From contig JABBOT010000007.1 of NCBI GenBank assembly GCA_016165875.1, forward strand, positions 18,077,970 through 18,141,969: DNA of 64,000 nucleotides. The letters are read 5' to 3'. The DNA comes from Acanthopleura granulata (taxonomy: Eukaryota; Mollusca; Polyplacophora; Chitonida; Chitonidae). Below the pieces are notes generated by a model. The model ran no database searches. It was not told the origin of the DNA and saw only the letters and a program-made list of their open reading frames with translations. The translations under genes and the position numbers were made by a program. Positions within the stretch are counted from its first letter, which is position 1, and every line of letters begins with the position of its first letter. This document shows positions 10,463-21,649 of the stretch, in pieces.

Positions 10463-13400
10463 TCAGCACGCGCAATCCTCCACTGACGTTACCGTTGTCT
10501 GGCACGTGACCGGAAATTGGTCGCTACCACTTCATAAAAGTAAAACAGAAAAAAGGTGAACGTAATAAATTCTGATAAAGACAACACTATCGGCTGTACC
10601 TGTATTTTACCTGTATAAGCAAAAACTTTACGTTTGCAGCAGGCATCACTTGTTGAATGATTCTAAAATGGTCTTTTCAGTTTTTGTTTAGACTTGAATG
10701 TTGAATGACTTAAAGATAGGATACTAGAACTCCTGAGGCATGAAATTTGGTCAAATTTGAATTCTCAAAACCTTAAATTTGACAAAAAGTATAACATGTT
10801 GTGAACCAAGACAGGTGTGTTTTTTTAGTTCCCCCTTATTAGAAGACGGTTTCTTGCAGTGAACAGACATTCATCCGGTAAATGTGTATTGCCTCCTGCT
10901 ATAAATAGTGCATGGCTGCAGACTACCGTAGTAGACCTATTAACTAAAACAACAACCTTAATCACTCTACCGGGGTGCCATTGGGGGAGGGGTTAATAAA
11001 CACATTCTAGCAGGTTTTGCTCAGAACTGTCAACATAAAGCACCAGTTTACGCTTTCAAGGAGCATAATAAGTTTTAAAATTTAACATAAGTAGCTTGAT
11101 ATGTCTACATTTTAAGTTACTAATTAAAATGAATTTACAGATGATTTAATGACGAATTTTGTCACCCATAATTGTCCTCCAGACATTTTGGTCTTTTTCT
11201 CATTTTGACATGGTTGTGTTGTGAAATTTTCTCGCTTATTTCTCGTTTATTTTTAAACAAATGATACCAAAATGGTATACATGTAGCTAAGTGCTTAAGC
11301 CAAAACACAGTCCCACAAATTTTCGATATCTTTCCTAGTTTTAAAGATATTAATAAACGAATATCAAAGTTTTAAAATCTTTTTAAATTTTTGAAAATTT
11401 TAACTTTAAACGATCATTCAGAACAGCCTAAGTTGAATATTAAAAATCTGTGGGACAGTTTTTAGTTTAAAAGGTAAACTATCCATTTAGGCAAGAAAAA
11501 TTCTGGAAGTTGGCGAAAAAATAGCAGCTCCATTTTTTTTTCAAACTTTCTCTTTATTGTCATTAATATTAAAGTTAAGTATATTTTAAAAGCTTTTTTG
11601 AAATCAGCAGCCATTTAGTTTCCAGAATATATATATGTATATATATATATACATATGACCATATTTTTTCAATATTTTGGGCTATACAAGGTAAAATTGC
11701 TTACGAGGGATTCTGGTATCATGAAGTGCATAGGTGACCAGAACAATGTTTTAAGTATCCTTTTGCATTAAGTCAATCACGCTGGACAATGTTACTGGAA
11801 ATTCCCAATGCAAAATGTATTACCATTCCACACTAGTTTGGAATTTGTTGCATGCCGTTCTAGAAACAAAACAGCGATTATCTAAGACAAGTTTCGGCCT
11901 TGCGACAGAATTTTTAAGGGGGATGAAATAACTTTAGATGATCGAGAATCAATACTCGCCTTGTGGCATCAAGTACCGAAGGTATGGAATATATAAGTAT
12001 GTATCTGTCATTTAATTAGCCTTGACGATATACAGATTATGTTCCCAAGTCTTTCCTTAGTACCTACAGTACATCGATGTATCAGTTTGGACGTTTGAAA
12101 AAATTTGCCAACAGACATCATTTGAATTCAACCTGTCTCTATGATAGTTGTGCCAAAGTAGGCCATTCTCATACTGCCTTAATGTGACATTGGTTGTTAC
12201 ATGGAAAGTCTTTGCCCACTTTCGTGACTGATCCAACTACGCAATACACAGACCCAACCAATGCTCAGATGGAGCTATTGACACGATCTCACGCTGAACG
12301 GGTCTGCATTTGTGACAAGGAGTGTCAGATCACCACTCACCCACAGCTGTTCAGCTGGCACTCGTTCTCAAACAGCGTCCACGAGGAATCGGCAGCCTGT
12401 GCGCATATCGGGGCGTACAAGGTCGGGCAGATGGCGCTCTCACAAGAAGCAGATTCTCCAGTCTTTAACAAGGCTGAGAGAAATACAGTAGAATGTAACA
12501 TTTTAGTTACTTAAGACCTACAAACACCCCACACTGCTTTCTAGTGGCTGAATAAACAGGCACTATCTTAGAGTTGGTCACAAGAAAGGTGGACTTAATT
12601 AGGCCAAACCTTTCCGCTACTGTCCTCTCGGGGAACTACATGTATTATCACCATTGATCAATGACGTTGTATTGGTGTCCGTTTTATTCATGTTATGTTA
12701 TTGAGTCATATGGTCAGATCTGCTGAGTCACTGAAGACTACTCTTATTATCTTACTGACTCATAAATGGTTCGATGAATCCTTTGATTTTTCTTGTAAGT
12801 TACACAAACAATCAGATGAGTCTTTAACATGACTCAGTTTTCTGAGTTGAATTAGCTCAATTTTTTTAGTCTTTTGACCCAAACTTTTTCTCAGTGTATT
12901 TGTCACGTAGCAACAGAGGAAACTTATGTTGTTTCTGACATCACTTGCTGTCTCACTACTGTTATCACAGTGACCTTGGCATTCTTCAAGATTTCTGCAC
13001 AAAATTTGCTGGTGTTGACAATGATGTAAGGCAAAATAGAGAGCGGAGCTTGTACTGTAAGGAAAATGCCATGGCCCTTTCCGAAATTCACTGTTCATTC
13101 ACCGACAGCCTGTCTTGTTATTATGACTGTTAACCAAATTTTTGTTTCACATATCAGAAAATGTTTTTAATGTTAAGATGAAATCGTGTCACCTTACAAA
13201 TAAACACGGAGACGACAGCAAACACGTTACAGACAAACGGAAGAGACTGCAGTAAGCAGGTTGCAGACACGTGGAAAACATACAAAACTAAAGTAAACAT
13301 ACAGACAAACGGAAGAGATTACAGCAAATGCATACAAAGAAAGAACCTAGGAGAAACTTCCTACAGACAAACGGAAAATACTTGGGCAAAAGCTCAATAG

Positions 13401-13586
13401 ACAAACGGTAGAGAGAGCCAAACATCCTAATATTTCAAACAAGTACAAAGCAATACTGTATACAGAGCATACATCCTTCAGACAAAAGGAAAAGACCAGC
13501 CTCTTAACATTTCATTCAAGTAGGCCTACAGTGCTATACTTACCAGTCGCCAAAGCCACGAATAAGGCAATAGCTACAGTTCTCAT
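10463..13586 (-). CDS. Small secreted Kazal-like cysteine-rich protein 1 (3 exons)
   Basis: Exons on the minus strand: 13586-13544 (signal peptide, MRTVAIALFVALAT), 12473-12341 (Kazal-like core) and 10529-10463 (C-terminal tail ending EDCAC, stop TGA). Junctions are GT-AG and the frame is continuous for 80 residues. The secretion signal is followed by a Kazal-like core, with C-P after the second cysteine, API-C before the third and F-x-N-E-C at the fourth. Cysteine spacing is C-x4-C-x7-C-x14-C-x4-C-x9-C-x9-C-x-C, longer between Cys3 and Cys4 than in a classical Kazal domain and with extra cysteines after it. A protease-inhibitor role is only a family-level guess. TATAAAA lies 74 nt upstream of the ATG (13660-13666), and AATAAA on the minus strand (10409-10414) lies about 50 nt past the stop. 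Paralogous to the gene at 15879-17526. Confidence 0.8.
10530..12340 (-). other. Intron 2 of Kazal-like gene 1
   Basis: AT-rich, including a TA-rich run at 11625-11655 (atatatatatgtatatatat). No other feature recognised. Confidence 0.6.
13230..13495 (+). repeat. Irregular repeat ACAGACAAACGGAA in intron 1 of Kazal-like gene 1
   Basis: Six or so copies of acagacaaacggaagaga-like words occur at irregular 30-80 bp spacing. The flanks between them are not conserved. Confidence 0.6.
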
Positions 13587-13659
13587 TACGACTGTCTGGT
13601 AGATCCTCATTGAACGAGCGTAGCGCGATGAAGTCATCCACTGACGCAACATGTCACGC

Positions 13660-13666
13660 TTTTATA
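13660..13666 (-). promoter_or_regulatory. TATA box of Kazal-like gene 1
   Basis: TATAAAA on the minus strand inside GGTATAAAAGC, 74 nt upstream of the ATG. This leaves room for a 40-45 nt leader if transcription starts about 30 nt downstream. Confidence 0.65.
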
Positions 13667-13689
13667 CCTTAAAATGTATTGCGGTATCT

Positions 13690-14340
13690 TTGGCAAATAA
13701 ATCATCGAAGATAATGTAAAATAGTAGAATTTCTGGTTCTTCTGATTGTGTACACAAGGTTTGCATCTGCCACCACATTGAGACTCATTTGCATATTAAG
13801 TTGTTCCACTCCATCCCAACATTACCCCTATACACCTCACACGCCCCACTTACACCTGACTCGAACCCCTTCTTCCACGTGGTGCTGTGTGAACGTTTGC
13901 GAGTTCGAGAGACAACAATGCTTGAAAATATCGTTTATCGTTTTAGCAACCGCACCCCACGCTCCAGTCCATGGTAGGATATTTCAAGTCGATCTCCAGA
14001 ATCCATGTCAAACTTAAAGTGGCTCTGTAGAATAAATCTAACACAGCTGCTATCCCATACACGCACAAGGAGAGTGAAGTCTTGGTGCCCTACACTACTC
14101 ACCCTTCATCTCTTTCATCTCATTTTGTTTTTACACGTTGCGTTTCGTGACAAGCAATTTCCGTTGGTTCAACAAAAGAATGTGAGCAGTGTTCTGTACG
14201 CTGCAAATCAAAGCCGTGCGCGTGTATCTCTTGTGTCGGATCAGTACTGAGATCAGACAAACGTGTTACTCGTAACAGTTTTTCATAGGCCGGACAACGG
14301 CCCATGTACATGAAACAGAGATAAGATATAGCGCCCGGAT
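13690..14340. other. Intergenic region between the divergent Kazal-like genes, left part
   Basis: Overlapping short open frames on both strands, none with a recognisable motif. Cis elements shared by the divergent pair would be sought here and in 14480-15816. Confidence 0.4.
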
Positions 14341-14475
14341 TTATTTACTTATTTTTTTGATTGGTGTTTAACGTTGTGGCGTACTCAGTAATATTTGACT
14401 TATACCACGTCAACCAGCCCTATGGTGGTCCCGGGGGAAACTCACAACCACCCGCAGGTTGCTGGCAGACATTTA
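14341..14475 (-). mobile_element. SINE family 1, 3' part, diverged
   Basis: Reads on the minus strand. The plus strand shows tttgattggtgtttaacg, gtactcagtaatatttgact, ccgggggaaactcacaacca and ccgcaggttgctggcagaca, all landmarks of the family. The tRNA head is missing. Confidence 0.7.
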
Positions 14476-14479
14476 ATGG

Positions 14480-15816
14480 AATTAGATCCACTTAATTATA
14501 CATTGGTACAAAGATGCATTTGTGCTGAGATTCATTGGAGTTGTCCGCACAAGGTTTGGAAACTATCTTATCTGTTTTACCTCAATACGTTGTCTCACTG
14601 GCCACACTAGTATATGTAGGCCATATATGTAGGCAAAATGTAAAACGGAATATTCTTCTTGAAAACAAAGGCATTCTTAGCGATCATATGCAAACAATTG
14701 TTTCAAAAATATGGCGTTTACTTTTTACGCCAACTTTCGAAATGCCAAAGCATATGAAAGACCCCGTTCGAAGGGTTTAATTAAACAAATTAGATTTAGG
14801 AGGCCGATGAGCACCACCGAACGGCGATGAGGGCGATGGAAGTTACGAAAACAGCACCCCCGCAGTAATTAAATGCATGTATACCTCTTTTAAGCGTTAT
14901 CATACTTATTATAGTACACATAATTTATAACGCTCAAAAATTCGCCTTTGAACTCAACAGCTGGAAGCCCTTCACTTAGAGCATTAAATAGGTGTGTCAG
15001 GTATGGGTTATATATGACAGGTAAAATTTGCATCCAAGGCGAGAGTATGAGAGATCTTACAACACATGACGGGGGCCATCTGTGCCTACGTCCCCAACAC
15101 AAGTATCTTCAATATGACAATAAACAAACAGCATGCAGTTAATATAATGATATGGGGATCTCACAATGACTTCGGCAAATATTTATCAAGTGCTACTCTC
15201 ATGGTTTGATTTTTTTCCGAACACGAAATTAAAAGAACGTATACTTTTAACAACATTTCTCATCTCACCTAAAAGGCAATGTTACGAACCATGAACTAGG
15301 AAGTAATTTAATACGATATACAGTGAATAAATATATATGTGCATGTCTATCAAGTGTGAGTGAAACTGATTGAAATTTAGCTGGCCTCTTTTTGGGGCGA
15401 TATTTAATAGCTTCCAATGATGATATATTAGTAAACAAAACGTGAAATGTTCTTTTTCTGGACAGTTCATTTTAGGAGGAAGTAGTTGTTACCCGGCTTT
15501 AAACATGAATACAGTTAGTCATTAGGAAATAAACAAGTCAAAAAGACCAAAGAACAAGGTATTGGTGACGGGCCTATAGGAGTCTTCTGTCAGAGCCCTG
15601 AAGTTAACCTGGACGGTAACAATCCATTCAAGTACATTAGCATATCAAGTGGACACGCTGACACCTTTATACATAGGTAAAGCCTTATTATGCATCACGT
15701 CAAAGTGGCCTATCAAGTAGGCAAACGAGTGGAACAGTTTGCTATTTTGCAATGTGTTGTTCGACTTCGCACAGGTTTTGATTTGTCACAACGCTGGTAC
15801 GCCACTGGTCATTTCA
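14480..15816. other. Intergenic region between the divergent Kazal-like genes, right part
   Basis: No gene or repeat recognised. It ends at the TATA-like element of Kazal-like gene 2. Confidence 0.4.
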
Positions 15817-15824
15817 CATAAAAG
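15817..15824 (+). promoter_or_regulatory. TATA-like element of Kazal-like gene 2
   Basis: CATAAAAG, 62 nt upstream of the ATG at 15879. The position mirrors the TATA box of the divergent paralog. Confidence 0.5.
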
Positions 15825-15878
15825 AGCAAGGTTTCAGACGCGTCCTCACACAGACATCGTAACCTGTACAGTCTGATC

Positions 15879-17526
15879 ATGAAATACGCCACCGTTCTAC
15901 TCCTGGTCGCCTGCGGTACGTACATCTCATTCATCCGTTTATTTATTCACTTATTTATTTATTTACTGCTTAACCACATGCATACTCAAGAATCTGTCTC
16001 TTGTACGATTGCAATCAGTATATTATGGGTAAAGGAAAGCGGAGTACCCGGGAAAAACAACCGACCTTAAGCAAGTTAATGAGAAACTTTCCTACATGTC
16101 ACATACAAACATCGGTACAAATATCCGTACACAGGCCTATACGTCATTGACTGTAAGAATAAATACTGCAGTATAAAACTCCATAACTGTCTATTGCAAC
16201 CATTGCTGTGTGTTTCATTTTTAACTCCTCTCATGAGGGTTATGGTTTTTGTGGGCGTTTGTTTGTCTCTGTGTCAGTTTCTCTCTCTGTCAGCAAGCTA
16301 ACAGAAAATGTTATGCACGGATTCGGTTTCCATTGCTTGCACAGCTCGGCCTTGGGCCTAGCACAGATCGTATGGGTATCCAATAATTTTTGCAATTATT
16401 CTCCACCATTAATAGACAGGAGAAAAGCACTGGGTGTTGTCCCTTTGTCTGTAGTGCAGGAATTTGTACACTTAACTCTAACCGGTAGAATGCTCTCTCT
16501 CAGCACTTTCTCGATAATATATACATGGTACTTGGAGATAAATGGATCCAAACACTCCGAGAAAAGTACCGTCAGATATCCATCTGCCATGCAATGGAAT
16601 CGGTAAACGTTCATATATGCTTAACAGAACAGACCACCTTTAAAAGGCAATTTGGCGCTGATTCCAAATATAGTCTTCATTATTTTTTGGCATTTTTTCC
16701 CAAACATTGAAACGGAAATAAAGTTTCATATGGTGCTACGGTGAACTTTTTGGACCATATATTAAACAGGTTCATGACCGAGTCAAAATTTAAACTCCCT
16801 TCATGCACAATGCTCGGATTCTGTTACTGGAAGTTGAAACTTTGATACATTTGGCTTAAGAAAACATTGATAAGGTGCCCAAAAAATTCTAAGGGACCAA
16901 ATGCGAAACAGTAAAATCTCATCTCAACTCTGGATTTATAGGTCTAATTCACAAATGGTTTCGTCGAATCGATCCCCGATCATTGAATTACTGAGCATCT
17001 GTCTTACTTCCCCCTGTAGCCCTGTTCAGTTCGGGAAGCGCCAGTCCGTGCGGAGACGTGGTATGTCCTGTGGATCTGAACCCGATCTGCTCTCAGGATG
17101 TGAACGGCACTTGGAGTCTGTTCAGTAATGAGTGTGAACTGGACAGCTGCGGGTGAGTGGCGTCAACCCTGGTAGCTCAGCTGGAATTTTAATTACTCGA
17201 ATTTCGATCGGTATTAACCTATCATATATATCCGAGAGGCTGACCATTACTTGTTATAGTATCGCCGCCAGAGGTTTTATATTATCATCTCGTCGTCTGT
17301 GTATATAGGATTATATCGTGTGTGGCGATATAACAGTTCGAACAGTACGAGCATGGATTTCATTATATCTGCACTGGCGTATAAATTGTCCAGTATCTCT
17401 ATTCACTATATACACATACAGGTACATTTGTGTTTATGGCGCAATTCTCTATATTTCAGTGGCGTGTCTGCTTTCTCAGGGAGCTGTTACGTCAACGTCA
17501 ACGACGTCACTGATTGCTCCTGTTAG
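15879..17526 (+). CDS. Small secreted Kazal-like cysteine-rich protein 2 (3 exons)
   Basis: Exons: 15879-15915 (MKYATVLLLVAC plus one base), 17020-17152 and 17460-17526, stop TAG. GT-AG junctions and continuous frame give 78 residues. The signal peptide runs through LFSSGSA with likely cleavage before SPCG. The core has C-P after the second cysteine, NPI-C and F-S-N-E-C, as in Kazal domains. The tail ends DVTDCSC. Cysteine spacing C-x4-C-x7-C-x14-C-x4-C-x9-C-x9-C-x-C is identical to the gene at 10463-13586, and exons 2 and 3 are 133 and 67 nt in both genes. The two point away from each other with about 2.3 kb between start codons. Function unknown; extracellular protease inhibition or an innate-immune or gland secretion role would fit the fold but is not shown. 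Confidence 0.8.
15937..16060 (-). mobile_element. Degraded SINE family 1 fragment in intron 1 of Kazal-like gene 2
   Basis: A TTTATTTATT tail is followed by catactcaagaatctgtctc and a gaaagcggagtacccgggaa-like stretch, matching the 3' end of the family in reverse. It is strongly diverged. Confidence 0.45.
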
Positions 17527-17566
17527 TGCTGGACAATGATTCCAATACCGCAAAAAAGTTTACTGA

Positions 17567-17572
17567 AATAAA
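17567..17572 (+). promoter_or_regulatory. Poly(A) signal of Kazal-like gene 2
   Basis: AATAAA about 40 nt after the TAG stop at 17524-17526. Confidence 0.65.
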
Positions 17573-20500
17573 ATTTGTTCCTGGGTTAATTTAACCAGAT
17601 ACTATTCTGTTTCTTTTTTTTTCCTGAGGAAGTTTTATTTGCGTCAAGCACCTTTATAGTTTTGCTCTCTGATGTCTGATTTTTAATATCCTATGTTACA
17701 AGAGGGGTCATTGACTTAGGCTAAAGAAAAGACAGCATTAGACCAAACGAATATATGCATCGATAAACCACATAAAGTCTAAATAACATCTTAACACATG
17801 GGATTAACATATTCAATCTAGTGATCGCCACTGAAAAGTGACTGTTCCCGATGTCCAGTTAAAAATCTTAACAGGGCGTTCAACTGTTTCTATTTTTTCT
17901 TTAATTTTCTCTGGATAAACTTTTTGCACTGTTTCCTAAAGTCAAGGCTGTTCACTGGATCTGCGCGTGATAAACAGGAGCGATGTACATATATACGCTC
18001 CATAGAGAACTGTACGACAGGAGTCCAAGAAGCGGCCATTTGGGATTTGTCACGTTGGCAGCGCAACAGGAGGCGTCTGAAGATTACAGACAAGGACATA
18101 ATCCAACAGGATAATCCACCACCACCACTGCGTTCGTCTAATTCTAAGATTATAATTCAGGAGTGTTGCCAGATATCTGGTATAACTACAATTACCTCGT
18201 AAATCTGATCGCCGTCGTGTTTATACGCGATCAGATGATACATCATGAAATTCCAGTTATGCAAGTGGATGGTGAATTTCGTCACAGGTGCGTCTTCTTG
18301 GAGACCACCTTTAGTTTTAGTTGACGTGATACTGATATGCTTCACTCAGGCACAACATCTCTGGCGGATCAGGTGTTAAAGCTTTTGCGCTTTTCCGTTA
18401 ATCATCATAAATCTATATAAAATATAGAGAATGAAAGCGAGAATGTTTCAAAAGTTTTCTTATGCCTTTCTAATTTCCGTATCTTGGTCTGCACAAAGTA
18501 ACAAGACCACCAGATAACCAGGATCACAAAGCCATCTTCGACTTAAGTCAACTAAACATCTGATATAAATTCCTCAACTTAAGAGCTAATTTTCAATTTT
18601 TCCACGAACATCTAAGACAACTGTGAGTATTAAAATATAAATTCCTAAGGTCGGTAATAATTTTAGAGAAGCAAACTGTTTTGAAGTCTGATTTAAGTCT
18701 AAGGTAGCTCCGTGATCATGGGAACAGGTGAACCCAACGCTTGCTCAGTATGCACTTATTTAAATACCATTATTAGGTACAACGGAAATATTGGTAATCT
18801 GGTTATCATGTCTACCGGGGAAGGCCCAGAACATCTCAGTATCCATCCATACACCAAAAACTAAAGCAACACATACTAAGCAATTACAGTTGAGGGTCAG
18901 ACTCACTGTCACGGTTGCAAGTGTCTATATTGTAGACAGAGAGAAACGCACAATCTGTTTACCATGAAAAGTGTGGCAATAGACAAATGTGAGGCACAGC
19001 ACATCCTTATTGCTACATGTATCCACCAAAAATAAACACTGCATATAAGTTGTAGTCCAGTCATGAAATTTACACCTATCTGCACAACAGATATCCGAGA
19101 AACAGTAATTAGGTTAATGCCTTGGCAACCTCAGAAAAGAAAAAATTAAAAAAGCAACTGAGGATGTCGCCCAGACATGGAGGCTCAGACGTTTAAAACG
19201 GCTATAAAATAATACACTCTATCCTATGGCGGCGAGCGTATAAAAGCAGTTACATAAACGGCGGCTGAGCCGTATCAATTTATGATTTCATTGGTACTAT
19301 TTACGTGTGGTCATCAAATTCAGACATCAAAGCAAAATTCTAGCCACTTACTCATCTCCTGACCACTGACCTTTGGAAAGTTTCCGATGAACTTCTCCAC
19401 ATTGTACATACTTACTTGCCATAGTGGCGGAAGGAAAGTAATTTTCAGGGAACATAAGTCTCTCCACACGGCCCTTTTAACTCCACCGATCGTTATTGAC
19501 TACAAGGACTCACAAACAATTAGAACGTGAGAATATAGATTCCCTACCCAGAGATACCCAGAACATTTGGTTAAAGTGTCACTCTGGTCAGAATACAAAT
19601 TGCTTAGAAATATTACATGATATGAAAGAAATCCGACGGAGTCATCCTAACACCATGTTTCAAAAAGATTTTGATGAATAACATTATTTCACCCGTATAA
19701 CTGAAGATTCCTTGGAAAACAAAATTTTCGGCTGTGTCCGTAAAATTTTCCTGATGTGACGTAATAATATTCCTTCTACGACTTCGAATCAGGCAGATGT
19801 GGCGCTGAGTAAAGCATTTATGCTGGGATGACGTCAAGAGCGTTTTGAAAGGGCAGCGTCATTTGTGGACAGACGTCAGTGATTGATGACGTCATGTGTT
19901 CGTGGGTGACGTCACATCAGGCAAAGTGGAAGGGACAGAATATTTTGTTTCCGTGTACTCTGACAAAATGTATAATATTGGTTTCAATAAGCTGCAATAT
20001 TTTCACAATTTAGGAAAGCAATTCCAGTTGTCTCACTTTTCATAAATTCCCCTGGCTTTCAAAACACAGATATTTAGACACCAAAGTAGCTCTTTAAAGT
20101 TAGGAGGAGCAGTCCTCAGCATCAACCATTTTATACGTTTACCAGGTTCACGAGCGACGACAAATGTAAGGATTGAATCTGATTGAAAGAGGCTGTTCAA
20201 CGTGGCTTTTTCAGCTGTATGCATGTAAGGCCTTGTGTCCAGCAGAACTGAATCTCACAACACTGCTAAAGCCATAAATGTGACAAAGTATGTTTTTCAC
20301 AGGTTCAAAGGAAAATTCATGTTCCTCAAGGGTTCCTAACAAAACAATCGAACTCCAGTAAATCATGATTTTGTATATCTACTAAGTAAAATGAAAGTGT
20401 CAAATAAAACAAAACCATACAGAATAGATAACTTTTGTGGTACAATTTAATGACTTATATTTATCAGCCAGATACATACAAAACTCTCTCACATGCATCA

Positions 20501-20844
20501 AAAGCAGAGCTGAAAGATGGTCAGTTCAAGGATACACTGCAAAGGTGCCTTATTTTAAGCTACTAATAGCCTTGCCTGGCAGCCTTCAGCCGAGTTTGTG
20601 AACAAACACATCATGTGTGACTAAAGACCCTGAAGTTTCATCTTAGGTCTGAACTTTGTTTTGGATTTTGCTTGTTAGAAAAGAAATGTAAAAACACCAA
20701 ATACATGTATGATTTTGCTCAACACAGAAAATTAAAGATTTTCTGAATCCCTCAACTGGGCAATTTGGAACAATACAACATCCACTCTGTCTGAATACCA
20801 TTGGAATAATCAATAAAGGGCAACATTTTACTGTCATTGAATCA
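17573..20844. other. Intergenic region, two weak exon candidates
   Basis: Mostly without recognisable content. Two minus-strand open frames stand out. One (18199-18345) has an acceptor-like GCCTGAG before it and GAG|GTAATT after it. The other (20033-20224) encodes AREPGKRIKWLML. Neither could be assigned to a family or joined to other exons. Confidence 0.35.
18199..18345 (-). CDS. Possible orphan internal exon, unknown protein
   Basis: On the minus strand an acceptor-like AG precedes a frame reading KHISITSTKTKGG, then VTKFTIHLHNWNFMMYHLI, ending QIYE before a GTAATT donor. Composition is protein-like, and the VTKFTIHL stretch is loosely reminiscent of discoidin-type beta strands. That resemblance is too weak to name a domain. 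No partner exons were found, and the intron would run toward the plus-strand Kazal-like gene 2. Confidence 0.25.
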
Positions 20845-21177
20845 TCAGCCAGATAATCCTCCTTTGTTCCGCCACCACTTTACAGTTTCCAGATGCTTCT
20901 TAGTTTGCTTATGTTTCTTCAAGTCCTGTATCCTGTCGTGTGTTATGGATATGTCTGATGCGCACATGGTGCAAAATGCATGCCTTGCACCCAGCGAAGA
21001 TCGCCTGAAAGACGGAAACAGGTGTTCGTACTCATGGAGGAATTGCTGGCTATGAAGCCTACCCTTTCTTCGCGGTGGCGTACCAAGGTTTTTCGCCATT
21101 TTTCCACACCTGAAAGACTGCACCAAGCATAAAGCCAATCCACGCTTGGAACGCAATGCACATAGAGCAGCTCCCAT
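20845..21177 (-). CDS. Zinc-finger open frame resembling transposase-derived (BED/TTF-like) fingers
   Basis: A 110-codon open frame. A more likely start than the first ATG is the internal MAKNLGTPPRRKGR (ATG at 21099). The segment FCTMCASDISITHD, then KKHKQTKKHLE, has the C-x2-C and H-x4-H arrangement of BED/U1-like fingers. Such fingers often stand at the N-terminus of hAT-transposase-related proteins. There is no transposase core here. The frame stops at 20845, or could splice at ACT|GTAAAG after KKHLET. It lies downstream of PARPBP on the same strand. It may be a transposon relic or the first exon of an unrecognised gene. Confidence 0.4.
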   Translation of the reverse strand: MGAALCALRSKRGLALCLVQSFRCGKMAKNLGTPPRRKGRLHSQQFLHEYEHLFPSFRRSSLGARHAFCTMCASDISITHDRIQDLKKHKQTKKHLETVKWWRNKGGLSG

Positions 21178-21194
21178 CTTGAACGAGGTTATCT

Positions 21195-21380
21195 CCTGTT
21201 TTGATATGAGTTAATGATTTCAATCACTCAGTTGGAGATCTGAGTTTCACCCATTCAATCAGAGAGACTCCGCCCAAATCGGAGTAGTTGGCATCTCTGC
21301 CCAAGGCCGGGATTGAACCTGCACATTTTGTGCCTCATAGGCTGGAGACGCACACCTTACTCACTAGGCCAGGACACATT
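21195..21380 (-). mobile_element. tRNA-derived SINE of another family
   Basis: On the minus strand the head shows an A-box-like TGGCCTAGTGAGTAAGG and a B-box GGTTCAATCCC about 40 nt later, followed by a non-tRNA body. It differs from family 1. Confidence 0.5.
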
Positions 21381-21649
21381 TTCACTAACACAGATAAAAA
21401 CTGAACCAAAGCAGAGGAAGTCCAAGTTAAGCATAATTTAATTCTCATATGTAAAAGTATCAATTGTTAAAAGTGTCCAAACAAGACCAAAAAAAAAGCG
21501 ACTAGCAAAGTCCTAAAATATTAATAATATTGCACGTGTCAACATTGAGTATGTAAAGACTTATTCATATTTTGTATAAACTACCTTGATTTCATTCCTA
21601 AACTGCTTGAAAATTAGCAAATAATTCCTATTCCCACAAAACAGGCATG

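Noticed and set aside
12194..12514. 106-codon plus-strand open frame with several cysteines
   Set aside because: It is the antisense of exon 2 of Kazal-like gene 1. The minus-strand reading has matching splice sites, cysteine spacing and a paralog.
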